Below are positions 60,980 to 64,000 of a DNA stretch of 64,000 nucleotides, one piece after another. Below the pieces are notes generated by a model. It had not been told where the DNA came from. It ran no database searches and worked only from the letters and a program-made list of their open reading frames with translations. Origin of the DNA: Natrinema salsiterrestre (GTDB lineage Archaea > Halobacteriota > Halobacteria > Halobacteriales > Natrialbaceae); the NCBI RefSeq assembly GCF_029502005.1, contig NZ_JAMQOT010000007.1, positions 62,001 through 126,000 of the forward strand. Reading direction: 5' to 3'. The position numbers and the translations under genes are program-made. Numbering within the stretch: the stretch's first letter is position 1; every line of letters begins with the position of its first letter.

Positions 60980-62620
60980 TCACTGCTGGGCCGCCGGCTC
61001 GTCGTCTTCCGCCTCGAGGACCACGTCGAACTGGTCGCGAAGCGTCTTCTTGTCGAACTTCCCGGTCGAGGTCTTCGGAATCTCGTCGATGAACTCGTAG
61101 ACGTCCGGCAGCCACCACGAGGGGAACGTCTCCGCGAGGTGGGCCTCGAGGTCGTCGGCGTCGATCGTCGCCCCGTCCCGCGGCACCACGATCGCCATCG
61201 GCCGCTCCTGCCAGCGCTCGTGCTCGACCGCGATGACGGTGGCCTCGGTGACGTCCTCGTGGCCGATCAGTTCGTTCTCGAGTTGCACCGAGGAGATCCA
61301 CTCGCCGCCGGACTTGATGACATCCTTGTCGCGGTCGACGACGTCGACGTACCCCAGTTCGTCCCGCGTGGCGATGTCGCCGGTCCGCAGGAACCCGTCG
61401 TCCGTGAAGGCCTGCTCGTTCTCCTCGGGTCGGTCGTGGTAGCCGTCGGTCACCCAGGGGCTGCGGACTTGCAACTCGCCCATCGTCTCCCCGTCGGCGG
61501 GCACTTCCTCGCCGTCGTCATCGACGATGCGGGTCTGCATCCCCGGAACCGGGAGCCCGGCCTTGGTTCGGTACTCGTACTGCTCGTCGCTCGGCAGCGC
61601 TGCGGCCTCCTTCCGGAGCGTGCTGAGGGTGCCGAGCGGCGAGGTCTCGGTCATTCCCCAGCCCTGAATGATCGGGGCGTCGTACTCCTCGTCGTACTTC
61701 CGGATGAGCGACTCCGGCGGCGCGCTCCCGCCGACCGTCAGTCGGTCGATGTTGGAGATGTCGACCTCCGGGTTCTCGTCCAAGAACTCGGCCATCTCGA
61801 GCCAGATGGTCGGCACCGCCGCCGAGAAGGTCACGTCCTCCTCGGCGATGAGACGGGCGATCGACTCCGGATCGGAGTGTATCGACGGGAAGACCTGCTT
61901 GGCTCCGACGAACGTCGCGGCGTAGGGGATCCCCCAGCCGTTCGCGTGGAACATCGGCACGACCGGGAGGACGACGTCGCTCTCACCGACCCCGTTAGCG
62001 TCCGTGTGGCCGCACATGATGCTGTGTAAGTACATCGCCCGGTGGGAGTAGGACACGCCCTTGGGAAGCCCCGTCGTCCCCGACGTGTGACACATGCCGT
62101 ACTCCGCGTCCTCGTCGATGTCTGGCCAGTCGTACTCCGTCGACTGGCCCTCGAGCAGCGACTCGTAGTCGGTCACCGGCTCGAGGCTCGTCTCGGGCAC
62201 CTCGTCGTCGAGGACGACGTACTGCTCGACGGTCTCGAGCTCGTCGGCGTTGGCCTCGACCTTCTCGATGAGCCCGGGATCGACGAAGATCACCCGATCC
62301 TCGGCGTCGTCGATCGTGTGGACGAAGTGGTGGTCGGGCAACCGCATGTTGCACATGTGGATCGAGCGCCCCGAGCAGGCCGGCCCGAAGTACAGTTCGA
62401 AGTGCCGGTAGTGGTTCGTCGCGACGACGCCGACCCGATCGCCCGCCTCGAGGCCGAGGTCGTCGAGCGCGCCCGCGAGCCGGTTGATCCGCTCGCCGGC
62501 GTCGGCGTACGTGTACCGGTGCGTGCTCCCGTCGGGTAGTTTCGTCACCAGCTCTCGATCGGGGAACAGGTCGATCGCCCGCTCGAGGAGCTTGTCAAGT
62601 GTTAACTCGACATCCATCAT
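60980..62620 (-). CDS. Acyl-CoA/AMP ligase (long-chain fatty acid type)
   Basis: 546 residues. [48 protein letters not shown] and Lys in [10 protein letters not shown]. It belongs to the fatty-acid/propionate-type ligases with the extended [12 protein letters not shown] segment. First gene of the inferred three-gene operon. Confidence 0.92.
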   Translation of the reverse strand: MMDVELTLDKLLERAIDLFPDRELVTKLPDGSTHRYTYADAGERINRLAGALDDLGLEAGDRVGVVATNHYRHFELYFGPACSGRSIHMCNMRLPDHHFVHTIDDAEDRVIFVDPGLIEKVEANADELETVEQYVVLDDEVPETSLEPVTDYESLLEGQSTEYDWPDIDEDAEYGMCHTSGTTGLPKGVSYSHRAMYLHSIMCGHTDANGVGESDVVLPVVPMFHANGWGIPYAATFVGAKQVFPSIHSDPESIARLIAEEDVTFSAAVPTIWLEMAEFLDENPEVDISNIDRLTVGGSAPPESLIRKYDEEYDAPIIQGWGMTETSPLGTLSTLRKEAAALPSDEQYEYRTKAGLPVPGMQTRIVDDDGEEVPADGETMGELQVRSPWVTDGYHDRPEENEQAFTDDGFLRTGDIATRDELGYVDVVDRDKDVIKSGGEWISSVQLENELIGHEDVTEATVIAVEHERWQERPMAIVVPRDGATIDADDLEAHLAETFPSWWLPDVYEFIDEIPKTSTGKFDKKTLRDQFDVVLEAEDDEPAAQQ

Positions 62621-62694
62621 GGTCGTCCGTAGTATTCTGTCCAGTACCTTATCATTTGGGACGAGTTTCCCGTCGTACCGAACGGACGAGCCGG

Positions 62695-63858
62695 TCAGCG
62701 GACGGCTCCCGCCTCGCGGAGATCGGCGCGCTCGTCCTCGTCGTATCCGACCGACGCGAGCAGTTCGTCGGTGTGCTCACCGTGAGCCGGGATCGATTCG
62801 TCGTGGCTCTCGGGCACGTTCGACCCCCTGGCAGGGAAGCCGATCCGCGGCGGTGCGTCGTCGGGCCGTTCGATCAGCCCGCGGGCCTCGAGTTGCGGGT
62901 GGTCGACGGCTTCGGCCGGCGTACACACCGGCCCGACCATCGTCTCGTCGCTCAACGCCTCGAGCCACGCGTCCCGCGACCGGGTCGCGAACAGCGCCTC
63001 GAGTTCCTCGCGAACGGCCGTCAGTTCGGCCGGGTCCTCGGTCCCGTGGAGGTCGACGAGGTCCTCGCGACCGGCCTCCTCGCAGAAGGCCGTCCAGAAC
63101 TTCGGCTCGAGCGCGGCGAGGGTCACGTACCGCCCGTCTGCGGTCTCGTACACGTCGTACCACGGAACCCCGCCGGTGAGTGCGGTCTCGCCGGGTCGAG
63201 GATCGGCGCCCGTGAGCGCCTCGTGGGCGACGGCCTGCGAGAAGGAGGCGACCACGTCGGTCATCGCCACGTCGACGTACTCGCCGCCGTTGCCCAGCTC
63301 GCGCGAGAGCAGCCCGCCGATGATACTAAAGGCCGCGAACAGCCCGCCGCCGAGGTCGCCGATCTGGTAGCCCGGGATCTGCGGGGCCATCGACTCGTCC
63401 TCCCGGGTCATATCGAGTAATCCGGCCACGCCGATGTAGTTGAGGTCGTGCCCCGCTCGCTCGGCGTCGGGCCCCGTCTGTCCGTACCCCGAGAGCGAGC
63501 AGTAGACGAGGTCCTCGTTGTGCTCGCACAGCGTCTCGTAATCGATCTCGAGGCGGTCGGCGACCCCCGGCCGAAACTGCTCGAAGACGACGTCGGCCTC
63601 CTCGACGAGCCGGTAGAACGCGGTCGTTCCCACCTCCGACTTTAGGTCGAGCGCGATACTTCGCTTGCCACGATTGACGCTGTCGAACAGCGCGCCGACG
63701 TCGCGATCGGTCGTCGGCGGGGTATAGCGGGCGTAATCGCCCGCGTCGGTGTCTTCGACTTTTACCACGTCTGCGCCGGCGTCGGCGAGCAGTTGCGTCG
63801 CGTACGGTCCCGGAAGCAGGCGGGACAGATCGAGGACTCGGACGGAGTCGAGTTGCAT
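62695..63858 (-). CDS. CaiB/BaiF family CoA transferase
   Basis: 387 residues. MQLDSVRVLDLSRLLPGPYATQLLADAG start and GGEYVDVAMTD with the catalytic Asp are characteristic of family III CoA transferases. It moves CoA between acids, activating or recycling a substrate. Adjacent to the ligase 60980, on the same strand with a 74 bp gap. Substrate cannot be read. Confidence 0.92.
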   Translation of the reverse strand: MQLDSVRVLDLSRLLPGPYATQLLADAGADVVKVEDTDAGDYARYTPPTTDRDVGALFDSVNRGKRSIALDLKSEVGTTAFYRLVEEADVVFEQFRPGVADRLEIDYETLCEHNEDLVYCSLSGYGQTGPDAERAGHDLNYIGVAGLLDMTREDESMAPQIPGYQIGDLGGGLFAAFSIIGGLLSRELGNGGEYVDVAMTDVVASFSQAVAHEALTGADPRPGETALTGGVPWYDVYETADGRYVTLAALEPKFWTAFCEEAGREDLVDLHGTEDPAELTAVREELEALFATRSRDAWLEALSDETMVGPVCTPAEAVDHPQLEARGLIERPDDAPPRIGFPARGSNVPESHDESIPAHGEHTDELLASVGYDEDERADLREAGAVR

Positions 63859-63933
63859 GGTAGCACGTTCCGGTCACGTTTCAAAAGTCTACTGTCGCCG
63901 TTCGGGCCCGCCGCAACGATCGCCGCTGCGCGC

Positions 63934-64000
63934 TCAGTCGTCCCCCTCGAGGGACACCAGCTCGTCGACGTCCGGGATATCGGCCGCGGCGTCCGTGATC
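63934..64000 (-). CDS. C-terminal fragment of an unidentified gene, cut by window edge
   Basis: The last 21 codons on the minus strand read ITDAAADIPDVDELVSLEG DD and stop at 63934-63936. The acidic character fits a haloarchaeal protein. Nothing more can be said. Confidence 0.5.
   Translation of the reverse strand, partial: ITDAAADIPDVDELVSLEGDD

Overview
The window is from a halophilic archaeon (class Halobacteria; by gene content probably Natrialbaceae-like, which is an inference). The evidence is high GC with strong GC3, acidic proteins, haloarchaeal-type tRNA-Leu, Tat signals with an archaeal lipobox, TATA boxes about 25-30 nt before start codons (mostly leaderless mRNAs), and haloarchaeal families such as TraB, RNase HI, cyclophilin and an Orc1/Cdc6-like remnant. 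Both ends cut through genes: an aldehyde:ferredoxin oxidoreductase on the left and an unidentified gene on the right.

Region 1 (1-5.0 kb) is ordinary chromosome: oxidoreductase, TraB protein, small zinc ribbons, a thiolase. It also holds an intergenic zone packed with stem-loops and one copy of a dispersed repeat whose second copy lies near 43.1 kb.

Region 2 (about 5.2-19.7 kb) is an AT-richer island and the highlight of the window: a biosynthetic cluster for a thiazole/oxazole-modified ribosomal peptide (linear azol(in)e peptide, LAP/TOMM). It holds two tandem precursor genes (59 and 60 aa) with the same Cys/Ser/Gly-rich core, each followed by a duplicated, foldable 3' element. A translationally coupled operon encodes SagB-like dehydrogenase, ThiF-like C protein with RRE and zinc cysteines, YcaO cyclodehydratase ending in PxPxP, and an S9 peptidase. 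Around it lie an APH-type kinase, an AdkA-like P-loop kinase, a second YcaO with an altered C-terminus, a two-gene ABC exporter and an alpha/beta hydrolase of the BAAT/thioesterase type. An IS6-type transposase remnant marks the right edge. I recall archaeal LAP clusters being predicted before by genome mining, so the class may not be new; this architecture may be.

Region 3 (19.8-34.8 kb) is mixed: conserved haloarchaeal unknowns, aldehyde dehydrogenase, MFS, RNase HI, tRNA-Leu(UAA) with tandem attachment-site scars, ferredoxin, SDRs, cyclophilin, deacylase, MATE pump. A decayed mobile patch (27.5-29.8 kb) contains an Orc1/Cdc6-like fragment, a Tat-exported protein split by a stop codon, a small membrane protein, and a toxin-antitoxin pair whose toxin is broken by an 89-bp internal duplication.

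Region 4 (34.8-63.9 kb) is a large acyl-CoA catabolic locus: IclR regulator, three acyl-CoA dehydrogenases, three acyl-CoA ligases, MaoC hydratase, several SDRs, thiolase, CaiB-type CoA transferase, LLM and D-2-hydroxyacid dehydrogenases, amidase, a sulfite-oxidase-like enzyme and a CUT1-type ABC importer. Together these suggest activation, beta-oxidation and thiolysis of an imported carboxylic acid whose identity cannot be read from the sequence.
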